Below are positions 1 through 11,449 of a stretch of 64,000 nucleotides of DNA, one piece after another. The stretch is taken from the NCBI GenBank assembly GCA_029204225.1, contig CM055100.1:32703645-32767644 (forward strand), read 5' to 3'. The notes beneath the pieces were generated by a model. That model had not been told where the DNA came from, searched no databases, and saw nothing but the letters and a program-made list of their open reading frames with translations. Both the position numbers and the translations under genes were made by a program. The stretch's first letter is position 1. Every line of letters begins with the position of its first letter. The stretch comes from Diphasiastrum complanatum (Eukaryota; Streptophyta; Lycopodiopsida; Lycopodiales; Lycopodiaceae).

Positions 1-524
1 GATTATTTAATATTATATAAAATTTTATTGGCATGACGAATATAATGCCATGTCTACAATGTAAAGTGCAAATATGTATATTTCAAAAGAGGGTTTGCAT
101 AATACAAGTAGCAAAAATAAATATAATCAAAATACTGAGAAACATTACATGATAATTGATTAATAAAACTTAGCAACGTATAATCTCTTACAAAATTAAG
201 TTAAATTTTAAAGTTGTACAGTAAACTTCTCTCAATTTGTTTCTAAATTCAATGAAACAAGTTAGCGAAATGTTGATATGACTCTAAACATTCAACATAA
301 ATAAAAAATATTTGAAAATGCTAACCCCATTAATTTTTTATAAATTTTCCTATAAAATTTTTATCTTATTAATATTTTCTTAAACATTTTGTGAAAAAAT
401 CTAAAAAAACAACACTTAAGGTTTATAGTTAGAATTAAATTTTAATAAAAAAAAAAATTGACCAAAAAACCAACAAAGTTTTTGTCACAAACAAGCATTT
501 TTGGGCATAAAAACTAGAAGTTCT
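1..524. other. AT-rich stretch, no gene seen
   Basis: Very AT-rich sequence with homopolymer A and T runs. I find no credible open frame, splice structure or repeat. Confidence 0.6.
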
Positions 525-586
525 TGATGAGAATCGTGAGATGCTTTGATACCACTGATGAGAATCGTGAGATGCTCTGATACCAC
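525..586 (-). repeat. 31-bp tandem duplication carrying a tRNA-Met primer-binding-site motif
   Basis: Two 31-bp units (525-555 and 556-586) differ by one base. Each ends in the complement of the plant copia primer-binding site. The second contains GCTCTGATACCA (574-585), the exact reverse complement of TGGTATCAGAGC, which pairs with initiator tRNA-Met. The orientation implies a minus-strand LTR element whose 5' LTR lies to the right, beginning with TG at 587. No copia protein domain lies to the left, so the internal region is gone or outside the window. Confidence 0.5.
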
Positions 587-1605
587 TGATGAATCTAGAG
601 GAAAAAATTCACGAAACACTCACTACTCTCTTTCAAGATTCGGATGGAGTTCAGATGCGTTCGCTGGGCACTGCCAACTGAAACACTCCTACAATCCTCC
701 AGAGAGTAGTCAGTTACTACTGATCTACGGTCATAAAATTAATACAGCATTCGACTTAATTTCAACCAAGGTGCAAAATTCAAAGGGAACAAGAAAACTC
801 AGACATATGAAATAAACAACATAAGCATTCAACATCCAAGATCAGACACAACTAGAAAATAATCTATATTGATTTTCTCTGATTTCTTCAGGACACTGCA
901 TCTGAATCCACACAGTGCGTTGGCGTGAGAGATGCACGGTTCTCTCATGAGTAGTAGTCTCGCTTCACTAGCGCACAATTGGATATTCTGATCCTAAATA
1001 GAAATATCTTCTCGCACACAGGGGGAGCTTCTGTCTGTGTTCGTCTTGATTGCTTACTATCATCAGACTTCTTCAATGTCTCTTCTCTTAGTTACACTCG
1101 GTGTATCTTGTTCTGATATATGTCAAGTATTATCCAGTAAGTACGGTCTCTCTATGTAAACCTAAGATTAGAATGATTATACATCTACAACTTATCAGAA
1201 AATTACAAGAGTGGCAGATTAGCCACGACCTAGGAAGTATATGTTGACGTCATGCCATCAGGTCAGATCTCTGTACTTCTGGGTACTTGCGTGATCTCTA
1301 GTGGTACTCCTTGGAGCGTGAGGACAGAACGGGTTTCGTTTTCACCGTTGGTTTCATTTACTTGGTCTGCCTTTCTCTCTTGCTGGACCACAAAGGAATC
1401 TCGTTCGTGGATCCTTTGTGTTCGCGAACCGTTCGTGCTTGCAAATCGTTCGTCTTCGTCTTCGTTGACTTTCGTGTTCGCGAAACTCTTCGTGTTTTGT
1501 GTCTCCAAATGTTCGAGTTCGCGAACATCTTCGTCAGGTGAAGGGCTGAAAGCTAGCAAGGCTTTGTAATCAGAAACACTTTGTTTCTTCAGTTCTCAAT
1601 ACAAA
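587..1605 (-). mobile_element. Probable LTR remnant (minus strand), right end uncertain
   Basis: The sequence starts with TG directly after the PBS-like motif, as a 5' LTR of a minus-strand copia would. It holds no protein-like frame. Between about 1400 and 1530 it contains repeated TTCG runs and three copies of the palindromic core TTCGCGAA, which is unlike its AT-rich surroundings. No second copy of this LTR is in the window, so the right boundary is an inference and the LTR identity rests only on the PBS. Confidence 0.35.
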
Positions 1606-1799
1606 ATATATAAGTTTTGGACAATAAATATAGAAGTTTTTGCTGTAATGTCAAGCCATGTAAACTATTGTAGTTATTGGCAAGCGATATTATCAATCGA
1701 CACTTGATATGAAAATGATCGCAATTCTAAAACTCTATCAATTTGTATTGTACATTTGAATGAAATGATACAAAAAGTGCTCAAAAAATGAGTTTATGA

Positions 1800-1998
1800 C
1801 ATGAAAACTCATTATGGAGACAAAAAATACATAAGAAAAATGGGCCGTGAACCCTCCAAGTGATCCCCGAGATCGAATTGAGGGTTCACAAATATATATA
1901 TATATTTTTGTGAACCCTCAATTCGATCCCAGGGATCGAATTCAAAGTTCATGGCCCATTTTTCTTATGTATTTTTTGGTCCCCATAATGAGTTTTCT
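1800..1998. mobile_element. Foldback (MITE-like) inverted repeat
   Basis: Two arms of about 95 bp are near-perfect inverted copies around an AT-rich loop (about 1892-1907). Left arm landmarks are GAAAACTCATTATGG, AAAAAATACATAAGAAAAAT and GATCGAATTGAGGGTTCACA. Their reverse complements appear in reverse order in the right arm. The outer ends match in GAAAACTCATTATGG. No clear target-site duplication is seen. Transcribed, it would form a long hairpin, so a small-RNA precursor is a second reading. Confidence 0.7.
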
Positions 1999-2332
1999 TG
2001 GCACAAACCAAAAGACATAGAAAAACAATGAGAAGTATTGAATTTATATATCACGAGCTAACAAAACAGAGATGTTTAACAACTAGAATATTCATTGCCT
2101 AACATTATGTTTTTATCAGCTTGTACTAAATCCATTCATGACATTAAACTAGAATTTGTAAATATGCCTTACAAGAATAATGAAGTTCATCCAAGTCTCT
2201 CAATAATTAAGTTTAATGTTTGATTTAAAATGGAGGTGTTTTTCAAAGCATGTTCATATGTAAATAGGTCATTGTACAACTATTAGTAAATTGTAGACAA
2301 GCTATAAAAACATGCAAAATCTAACATTTTTT

Positions 2333-2718
2333 ATGGTGATGTTGGAGATGCCTCTCCAAGTCAAGTTCTCAAAAGATCCTCAAGGCAAAGGCAAAAGCCA
2401 TCAAGGCTTATATATGATGAGAAGGGTAGGCAAATTGTTGGAGGTACAAATTTTGCTTTACTCACATATTTTGGTACATCTTCTTGTGTGGATGATGATA
2501 GTGGATGGTTGTCTTCATGGAATGGATGTCATTGATGGATCTAGAAATGAGAACTTGTTCAATGGTTTTGATGTTGTCAATGAGCTTCATCGACACAAAA
2601 GGGAAAGTGAAAATTTGGTGCTAGTCAACAACATTGAAGAGGAATCAAATGGTCAAGGCACTAAGGATCTATATTTTCAAGTTATTGAAGATTCATGTAA
2701 GGTCAAAGGAGCAATAAG
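2333..2718 (+). pseudogene. Copia pol linker fragment fused to an unidentified tail, upstream of an LTR
   Basis: Bases 2336-2515 closely match the linker after integrase in the element at 3.4-6.85 kb (positions 6690-6845). The shared features are a serine/arginine-rich stretch, then YDEKG, then LLTxFGTSSCVD. Similarity stops right after the SSCVD codons, the frame closes within about 20 codons, and another frame then stays open to 2743. A purine-rich stretch before 2719 resembles a polypurine tract next to the LTR. If so, this is the 3' end of an element that has lost reverse transcriptase and RNase H. Confidence 0.6.
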
Positions 2719-3375
2719 TGTGAAAATTGTTAACATTTCCTAGCTAGTTTTAGGCCAAATTTGGTAATTTTGGCACATAGTTTTGGATCTAACCTTTCAC
2801 ACATTGGAAGAGGTCTGAATACTTTTATTTTAGTATATAATTTGTATTGAAGAAGTTTCAAACTTTAGGATCTTTGAAATGACACCAAAATCATGTTATT
2901 TGGACATATAGGCCAAAATTGGCTATTTTAGGCTACTGGTGCCCTAAAATTGGGTCCTAAGTTCTAGAGAGAGGAGAGAGAGTCATCTCTCTTACCTATA
3001 TTAGGCTGAAATTCATGGAGAACAGGTTGGAGAAACCTATTGTATGATTCATTGAGATCAATAGATCATTGTCATTTTTTCTTCCTCCATTGAGAGCATT
3101 GACTTGTGTATTGTCTTCAAGCATCTTTTGTGTATGATCTTAAAAAGTTTCCAAAAGCGATAGGTTGTTATTGGGCACCTTGTTTGATGCTATTTTTGGC
3201 TGCCATTAGTACCTTTTATTAGTTTCTTTTGTCTCTTGAATGCTTTGTCAAGTTCATGTGTATCAAAGGTAGCATTAGGATGCTTTTCCATTTCTAGCTT
3301 TTGTAGCTAGTTGTGCAAAGATCTTAGCCAAGTATTTTGGGAGTTTGGATCCATTCAAGATTCACTTTTCTCACA
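2719..3375 (+). mobile_element. Copia LTR (plus strand)
   Basis: It is bounded by TGTGA at the left and TCACA at the right, a five-base terminal inverted repeat of the TG..CA class. A purine-rich tract lies immediately left. The plus-strand primer-binding site TGGTATTAGAGC (3376-3387) lies immediately right. The length is 657 bp. It serves as 5' LTR for the gag-protease-integrase region to the right and could also be the 3' LTR of the fragment to the left. No second copy is present in the window. Confidence 0.65.
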
Positions 3376-4470
3376 TGGTATTAGAGCTAGTTGGCTGTTA
3401 TTTTTAGTAAGGTTTCCATTTATGGTGATATTTGGATGTTTGATCAAGTTCTAGCATGATTATGCATTGCATTGTTGATCAAATCTTACTAACGTTTGTT
3501 TTGTGAGTTGAACTTGTGGATCAAAAGCATATTTCAAGTCTAACAAAGATCATAGGCTAAGAAAGAGCTAATTTGGACCAAATCATCACATCTTATCATT
3601 TGTTGATTGTGAGGCTTGTGCATATTCAATGCTAACAATGTTCTTTTCATTCTATTGTTGACAATCTCCATTTTTTGGATGAACACTCTCCTTAATTGGA
3701 TGAACCTTCTCCTTAAGTGGATGAAAAATGCCCTTTTGGGTGAACATATTGTAAGCTCCATTGTAAAGAGCATATTGTAAAGATTGTCATCAATTTTGGC
3801 ATAAATATTGGTGTTTGTTGAGCATGTAAGTAACTCTCCTTATGTAATTTGATTGGAACATTTGTTGAAAGGTTTTAACCATTATGCAAATGTGTTTTCA
3901 GGTTCTTAATAGGTTGAGGAACATTCTCATGTGAAGTGATCTTAGATCTACATCTAAACATCAAGATTTGGCAAGCTAGTGAAGCTAGTCTTGTGATTCA
4001 CTAAGCGTGCTCTTTCATTCACCTCTAAAGCTTGTATTTATCACTTGCTGGAGTTTATACACTTTTAAAAGTGTGGTTTACATGTGGTTTTTATAGGTTG
4101 AATTAATATCTTATTGTGTTGATCAAGTTTGTTCAATTCTAGGTATTCTTGGTAGCCTAGTCTAAGGTATTTTCTAAGAATGCAAGTAACTCTTCACATC
4201 GTAACTTGATTTGGTGACTTGCTAGAAAGTTTGAGAGCTTAAAAAAGAGTGTGTTCAGGTTGGTTTGAGTTTGTAATCCATTCTTAGTGTGTGCAAAGTG
4301 TTGCATGTGTCTCAATCTTCCTTTCTATGCTTGGAAACCAGCCAGGTTCAAGACAGAAGTGTTTTAGGGTCCTAGATCTTCTGAGATCTCCTTATCCATC
4401 ATTTGTTGAGAGAAAAGTGAGTGCTAGGTGCATTGGGACAGAACCTAAAAGTTGAAGAATCATTATTTTC
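3376..4470 (+). other. Primer-binding site and untranslated leader of copia element A
   Basis: The PBS TGGTATTAGAGC (3376-3387) differs by one base from the usual copia PBS. About 1.1 kb of leader without a convincing frame follows, up to the gag start at 4471. Two AAGTAACTCTYC-like stretches near 3828 and 4184 suggest small internal duplications. Confidence 0.55.
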
Positions 4471-6850
4471 ATGGCATCCAATGGTGGGATCATGCTAGAA
4501 ACTAATGATAGGTTGAGTTCATCAAACTACTCTACCTGAAAAGTGACAATGGAGTCCTTACTTGAGTTGAATGAACTCATGGACATGGTTGCAGGAACTG
4601 AAGAGAGACCACCCATAGTTCAAGAGCAACAAAGGTTTGATAAGAAGGCTAAAAGGGCTCTTCATATCATTAAAATGAATGCTACCAATGAACTTCTCAA
4701 GGAAGTTGGTAAGTGTCAAAGTGCAAGTGAGGCATGGAATGCCTTGAAGAAGCTCTTTGAATCAAAGTCCACATCTAGGGTATTGACCATAAGGAGGCAA
4801 ATATTTTCTAGTATACAAAGAGAGGGAGAAAGTGCTCATGCATTTGTCTTGAGGGTTAAGTCCTTAAGTGATGATCTAGCATGCATTGATGAAAGCGTAA
4901 AAAATGGTGAAATAGTCCAGGTTATGTTGAATGATTTGCTAGATGAACATACTAACCTTGTGCAAAGTTTTGCCATTCAAAGAGTCTTGCCAAGTGTCGT
5001 TGAATTGCAGGAAATTTTATTGGCTGATCATGAAGAACACAGGTTGCAATCAAAGCTTGATGGTGCACAAAAGGCAAAGTCAAAGGTAAAGGCAAAGGGA
5101 AATGGTCCAAAGGTGGTAACTTGGATCATGATGATTACTCTTCCTCTTCCTCTTCCACTAAGAAAGATAAGTCAAAGTTCAAGTGCTTTCATTGTGGGAT
5201 AAAAGGTCATTTTGCTAATGAATGTCATAAGAAGAAAAGAGAGCATGGTGAGAGGCAAGGAAATCTAGCAATAGATGAAGAAGAGCATAGCATTTGTGAA
5301 ACTCTTGTAATGACTTCAAGTTTGCTTGCAAATATAGATGGGAATGATCCTTGGTGGATTGATAGTGGAGCCTCATCTCACATGACAAGACATAATGAAT
5401 ACTTTTCATCCTTATTGTCTTATGAGGGAGAGAGCAACATCATCTATACTGCAAATGATGGTCAATGTGACATCAAAGGCATAGGCACAATTCCTATTTA
5501 TCTTTCAACAAATAGGAAAGCTAATCTTGAAAGTGTATCGTACATTCCTTCAATCACTAAGAACTTGCCTAGTGTTAGTCAAATGATTGAAAAGGGGTTT
5601 GATATTGAGTTCATTGGAGATGCTTGTTTAATAAATAAATGTGGAACCTTGATTGCTCAAGGAAGGAGGCATGGGAAGCTTTTCAAACTGGATGCATGTG
5701 TGATCTCTAAGCATGAAGGATGTATGGCTAGGGAACAATTGACAAACCAAGAAGTTTGGCATAAGAGGTTGGGCCATCCCAACTTCAAATCTTTGGAGGT
5801 AATGGCAAAGAAGGCGCATGTTCTTGGTCTCCCTAAAAGTCTTGTTGCAAACAATAGTGTTTGTGAACATTGTGCCTTGTCCAAATCTCATAGACTTGCT
5901 TATTCTCGATCTAAAAAAGTTTTTCAACTTGTGCATTCTGATATTCATTCTTCTAGTACAGCTAGCAATGGTGGGGCAAAGATGTTATTACAGTATGCAG
6001 CTTTCATTGATGACTTTAGTGGGTATACTTGGGTCTACCTTCTTAAAACCAAAGATGAAGTGTTTGCCAAGTTTAAGAATGAAGTGGAAAATCAATTCAA
6101 TACAAAGATCAAATGCTTGAGATCAGATAATGGAGGGGAACATATTTCAAATAACTTCAAAGATTTTTGCATAGCACATGGGATTAAGAGGGAGTTTTCT
6201 AGTCCTAGGACTTCACAACTGAATGGAATGGCAGAGAGTAAGAATAGAACCCTTTGTGAATGTGCCAAGGCAATGAGACTACATGATAATCTTGCTAAGT
6301 CCTTCTGGGGGGAAGCTTTTGCATGTGCTAACTATCTTTGTAACAGGTGGACAAGTGCTTCCTTGGATGGTAGTGACTCCTTTTGAGGTCCTTCATGGTA
6401 GAAGGCCGATTGTCAAGCATTGTAAGATCTTTGGTTGTACTTGTTTTGTCAACATCACTCTTGATGATAGAACTAAAGAAGATCCTTCATCAAAGAAGGG
6501 TGTGTTTGTTGGCTATAGTGAAGTAAGCAAGGCTTACAAGGTTTACATTCCTTCAACAAGAAAAGTTCTCATTTCTAGAGATGTCGTCTTTGAAGAAGAC
6601 AATGTACCAAAGAAAGTTGATGTTCATGAAACTAACAATCTTCATGTTGTTTCTCCTAACTTTCTTGATGGTGATGGATCCATGGATGATGATGGTGGAG
6701 ATGCCTCTCCAAGTCAAGTTCCAAGAAGATCCTCAAGGCAAAGTGAAAAGCCAAAATGGCTTACATATGATGAGAAGGGTAAGCAAGTTGTGGAAGGTAC
6801 AAACTTGGCTTTACTCACATGTTTTGGTACATCTTCTTGTGTAGATCAAA
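4471..6850 (+). pseudogene. Copia element A: gag, protease and integrase, truncated before RT
   Basis: Gag starts at ATG 4471 (MASNGG), followed by a premature TGA at 4537-4539 where the family has tryptophan in NYSTWKV. It then stays open to about 5110, where the frame shifts. The second frame carries a CCHC zinc knuckle (CFHCGIKGHFANEC), the protease active site WWIDSGASSH, the integrase HHCC finger (HKRLGH..CEHC) and the integrase D-D-E residues (HSDIHS, LRSDNGGEH, NGMAESKN). A frameshift near 6345 precedes the integrase C-terminal region (FEVLHGRRP, FGCTCF, GYSEVSKAYKVY). Similarity to copia ends at about 6850. Reverse transcriptase and RNase H are absent, so the element is defective. Confidence 0.88.
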
Positions 6851-7898
6851 TTGAAAGACCCAAATCCATCACCAAAATATCCTCAATTTTTTCGTCACTC
6901 ATGTGTATAGAACTTGTTGTTAGCATTAATCAGTGGTTTTGGATCTACATTTTGTCCTACTAATTGTTCTTTGTAATGACAGACTCAATGGTGTGTGGCT
7001 ATTGTAGAAATATGTCCCTCAACACCCCAATGGTGGGCTCAGCACACATAGTGATTTGGTGCTACACCACCTTAGCTATTTGTAGTAGGGTAATTGTCTT
7101 ACAAAACAACATGAAACTATTTGGTAGATGCACTAGAACATGTAGGTTATTTTTTTTTCTTGTTAGGGGATTAAGCCCATAAAGAAAACATCCAAACAAA
7201 ATACAACACCACTCAATCTCTCAGGTGTCATGTCATTATGAGAATAGTTGGATGTTTCCAAGTGTATGGGTGATAGTATGATCCTAAGTATGTTTCACTA
7301 GCCAAACCATATTCTTGGCCAATGAGGAGTTTCCACATCTTCAAAGGTATGACTCAGAAGAGGTATTCTTTTAACCTTACTCGCATAGGTCTTTTGTGGA
7401 TTACAGCAAGGTTTCTCAAAAAATCATGACTCCTTCAATGGTAAGATTCAAAGGAGAGGTATTTTTTTAACCTTACTCTCATAGGTCTTTGTTGATTACA
7501 ACAAGGTTTCTCAAAAAATCATCACTCACACACTATGGAACTCAGAATCTATGACATCTATAATTACGCTATCCTTCAAATTCAGAATAATGGTTACTAA
7601 TGCTTTGAGATCTCTTATCACCCACTTAGCCATGATCTCACTTGACATGTCCTAGGTTTGAGTTCTATCCCTTCCACAATTTTAGTGAGACCACCACCAA
7701 CATAAGCATCCTCATCTTGACCATCCATACACGAAAGCCTATACCATCAAGCCTCTCTATGAAGCATTGACTTTCTATCAAGGTTGCAACCATCATGATC
7801 CATCCTTCATAAATGCAGGATGCTCAAGTGTTGTATTACTTGATCTACGTTATTTGTTGAAGCTGTACGTTTCCTGCAGTCGGCCTTAATTATTGGAG
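6851..7898. other. Intergenic region with a short tandem duplication
   Basis: No gene is seen. A stretch of about 70 bp at 7358-7429 recurs at 7455-7524. Both copies run from GAGGTATT through TTAACCTTACT and CATAGGTCTTT to AAGGTTTCTCAAAAAATCAT. The 7530-7898 part must include the promoter and 5' UTR of the dioxygenase, but I could not pick a TATA box with confidence. Confidence 0.5.
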
Positions 7899-10842
7899 AT
7901 GGCAGCCTCTGATCAATTGCAATTAGGAGAGGAGGAGTTTCCCAATGTGGCTCACATTGCAGCTCGGGTGGAGATCTACCCTACCCTTCACCCCAGATTT
8001 GTTGTTCCAGAAGACGAGAGGTTTGATAGGAGCTCGTATCAGATCATCTCTGAATTGCAACCACCTGTGATAGATTTGTCACTCATGAGCTCAAGTACAG
8101 CGAAAGATCGCGCGTACATAGAAAAAATAGTAGCTGATGGATGCAGAGACGATGGATTCTTTCAGGTGATCAACCATGGAGTGCCTATGGAGCTGATCAA
8201 GAAACTAGAAACTTTTGGGTACAAATTCTTCTCTTCATCTGTGGAAGAGAAGGAGAGATTCGACCTCGGATTTTATAGTGGCTATGAAGGAAGGCACAAG
8301 CATTTCTCCAACCCTGCACCTTGGGCTGAAACCTTCAATGTGCAAATTTCGCCTTTCTCAAACATTGATGGGCTTGCCACCCTAGTCCCTCCTACAGATA
8401 CTCAGAGTTTCCGGTATGTGAATCTCAAACGACACGCCACTATCTTATGCTTACAGTATCACAGTCGCAGCACTTGAATAGTATAGTGCCCATATTGTGT
8501 GACAGGATTTTATGTGTTTTTAAAGTCGGTGCAACTTGAATTTTCGGGTACTGAGCATCAGTTTGCCCGTGCTCATTGCAAAAATTGAACATTTGAGCTG
8601 CTTTTACCCGCTTCCCTCAACGAAAAAAAAAAACAGGTGCACAACGATACGCTTATCTCTAATATAGATGACCGAGAGGTTTTGGAATCAATCATTAACT
8701 TTTGTTTCCCGTCGTGAGGCTTACACAAGTTACACCCCAAAAATATAGCAACTTGCAAGTAAGCCTTCAGCTGGAGACTGGGGTGTTCCTGGAGACTGAT
8801 GGTCTTATTCTTATGTCTAATCTATCATAATTTGAACGCTTCTCCGCATTAACAATAACATTCAAACAATGATAAGAAACATCCTAGCTCCAGAAACATG
8901 CTCCCAGAACGAAAGTCAAATTTGAAAAAAACTTCAGTAGAGCGATGAAAAAATCCTTTTGTTACAGTTTATTTGATGTTATCACAAGATCCGAGCAATG
9001 ATTTTGAGATTTTTTTTCGATCTGAGCTCCTCTGAAACTTCACACTTATTTTTCAAGGTGGGCTTTTTGAAGGGGATCGCGTGGGCATGGGATGACATCA
9101 TGGCAACAAGAAAACAGAGTGTAAAAAACAGGATCGCGACTCGGCAGGGGTTCGTTGCTGAGTAGGAAATTAAACATAACACTCTACGTTGCACAGGCCA
9201 CAGCTGAGAAGGCGGGTGGCGCCTCAGCAGGATCCTGGATCAGCTGAGGAGGCGGACGGCGCCTCAGCAGGATCATGGATTATCGATGATGATGACTGCT
9301 GAACATGAGCAGAATAAGGGAAGAAAAGAAACAGAGCTTACTCAGCTTACTTAGCCCCGAATAAGATACTTCAAATTAGGTAGCTCCACAGTCCAGAACC
9401 ACATGCTTTCGGAACCATCTCTGGAACGTCGTTGCAGACGGAACGGCTATACGATTCAATAACCTTAAAATAAGTGCGCTCCCTCATATTGGCGATTTAG
9501 TATTTACCACATTTATCCTCTAAGAGCTTTAACTCTTTTACAGAATGCGGCATTGCTTGAGCCTTGATCTCTGTCATATTAGAGACAATGTAATGCCTTC
9601 CGTAAATCTACGTACTAGTTGCCAGCCGTCTACTCAATATGCAGATCACCGGCTTGACAAATAAGACACAGACGATTCTCTTTTCTCCTTTTATTCAAGT
9701 TGTATAGTTGGTAATGCTTCGTCCCTTACTTTAGAGGAGGATGCTGAAAAACGATCATATTCACCTTATGCTTGACTATGTTGAAAGAGTGAATATTATT
9801 TCCTTGTAAGTCTCATTTCCATGTCTATTTTGATATTTCTAGTATTAATAGCATTTAGGAAACTATAGCGGCTATTTATCACTGTTCGAACTTCGGAGTT
9901 CAGGCTGTGGAACCTCAACGATCGTCCTTCATGATAGAATACACAAACTGTTCTATGCATAATCATGTTTAATTCGATGGTAGCGTCTGAAAGGTGGTAT
10001 AGTACGTTAAGATTCTATAGCTTCGTTAAGGCAGGCTTAAATTTAAGATCCTCAACAAGAATGCTGAGTTGCGTTTAAAAACTCAAGCTGATCGTAAAGC
10101 AATCTGTGATGTCGTACATCAGCTCCTTGTTGCTGGATTGCGATTCTGCGATGCGTGATCTTGGAAATAGATTGCTGAAACTTCTCGAAAAAACTCTGAG
10201 CCTCAAGGAAGGAACATATGTCCAGCATTTTCAAAAGTACACCGCTGCGCTGCAAATTCACCACTATCCACCGTGTTGGCATCCCTCTTTTGCGCTAGGA
10301 GCAGGTCCCCACGCGGATCCCAGCTGCCTCACCATCTTGTATCAGGATTCTGTCGGTGGACTTCAAGTGGAAAAAGGTGAAGGAAAGTGGGTTCAGATCA
10401 ACCCTGTGCCTGATGCATTCGTCATCAATCTTGGGGACATATTCCAGGTTCGAGGCTCCTTGCATTGTACTTCCAACTTTCTACAACCTTTCAATGCTTA
10501 ACTGAAGAACTGGGAAGAAGATCAGATCGCTAAATAGTGAAACAGCTTGAATTTTGATAGTTGTCTTTGCAGGCATGGAGCAATGGCTTGTACAAAAGTT
10601 CAAAGCATAGGGTGGTTCTTGATCCACACAAAAGCCGCTACTCGATCGGCTACTTCTACAGCCCACAGTTTGAAATCCCCATATGTGTACCCAACGAGCT
10701 CGTGCATGCAGATAACCCACCAAAGTATAGACCTTTCACTTGTGCAGAATACTATGCATTTCGTGGAAGAAGACGGCAGATCAATCGCTGGGAAAACGAT
10801 CTAGAGAATTTTGCAGGCAAAGATAAAATTAGTCATTGTTAG
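7899..10842 (+). CDS. 2-oxoglutarate/Fe(II)-dependent dioxygenase (DOXC type), three exons
   Basis: Exons 7899-8413, 10123-10447 and 10573-10842 join in frame (arginine codon CG|C across intron 1, phase 0 at intron 2) to give 369 residues, the usual size for this plant superfamily. The start is the first ATG after a TTG in the same frame. The N-terminal DIOX_N domain covers about residues 50-150 (PVIDLS, DGFFQVINHGV). The catalytic jelly roll carries HHYPPC (218-223), the metal ligands H235 and D237 (GPHAD), the distal H292 (KHRV) and the 2OG-binding RYS (302-304). All key residues are present, so the enzyme should be active. The family oxidises small metabolites such as gibberellins, flavonoids and salicylate; the substrate cannot be told from this sequence. 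Intron 1 is long (1709 bp). Confidence 0.9.
8414..10122 (+). other. Intron 1 of the dioxygenase gene
   Basis: The donor GTATGTG follows TTCCG and the acceptor is GTACATCAG. This acceptor is the one that keeps phase and joins FR to SLLLDCDSAMRDLG, as the family alignment needs. The intron contains a 40-bp tandem duplication at 9201-9280 and a 70-codon minus-strand frame (8982-9194) that I do not regard as a gene. Confidence 0.75.
9201..9280. repeat. 40-bp tandem duplication in intron 1
   Basis: Two adjacent 40-bp copies (9201-9240, 9241-9280) start CAGCTGAGRAGGCGG and end GCAGGATCMTGGAT. They differ at about four positions. The unit is GC-rich relative to its surroundings, and its GGCGCC core is palindromic. 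Confidence 0.85.
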
Positions 10843-11262
10843 ATTATGTTATCTAGTAGAAAGTAGATGCAAGCAAATCTTTTGCAAATGAATCAGGAGC
10901 AGAAAGTGCTTGACAAGAATAGATGATTTGCAATTGCCCACTGGGTTCTTAGCAAAAATAACACACAAACACCATAGCAAGATATGTAGATCGCCCTCAC
11001 TGCCCTTGTTTCATAGAAAAAAAAAGACAGTCTCGGAATCAACCGTTTGTACCAATTTAGAACTCTATAGAATGGTTCAGTAAAGTACAGCGTTGCTCAC
11101 TCTCATGCATACCAAAGTTTCAATGAAATAGTCTACATTATAGACGAAAACCTTCTCTTGATGGCCATTGGAGTTTATTAGTTCTCCCCGGGAAGCTTAT
11201 TTCTTTGTCTTCCAATATTGAATTCAATTACAAATATGGCCAATGGAATGGGATGATCTTTT
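10843..11262. other. 3' flank of the dioxygenase, no gene seen
   Basis: AT-rich sequence that should hold the 3' UTR of the dioxygenase. No second gene or repeat was recognised. Confidence 0.5.
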
Positions 11263-11410
11263 CTGCACCACCATTGATAATGGCAAGGATGATGGTGGTG
11301 CAGCAACCAGATTGGGGATCATACCACCATCTTGCTCTTCAAAATGGTGGTATCATTGCCCTCCCATAGATTTGGGACACCACCATTGCCACAACAGTAG
11401 TGGTGGTGCA
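11263..11410. repeat. Three consecutive hairpins built on a CACCACCAT core
   Basis: CTGCACCACCAT (11263-11274) pairs with ATGGTGGTGCAG (11292-11303). ATACCACCAT (11321-11330) pairs with ATGGTGGTAT (11344-11353). CACCACCA near 11378-11387 pairs with TGGTGGTG at 11401-11408. All three stems share one core in alternating orientation, so larger folds are also possible. Confidence 0.7.
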
Positions 11411-11449
11411 AAATGCGCTCATCCAATAGAATGTAATGAATTTTTAGAG

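Noticed and set aside
546-815. 89-codon frame after the PBS-like duplication
   Set aside because: It lies in the putative LTR, starts inside the tandem duplication and shows no homology.
8982-9194. 70-codon minus-strand frame with a signal-peptide-like hydrophobic stretch
   Set aside because: It lies wholly inside intron 1 of the dioxygenase, is short and has no recognised homology.
8414-10087. Acceptor at 10087 (CTCAAG) for exon 2 of the dioxygenase
   Set aside because: It breaks the phase with exon 1 and creates an immediate stop. The acceptor at 10122 keeps phase and gives the expected family alignment.
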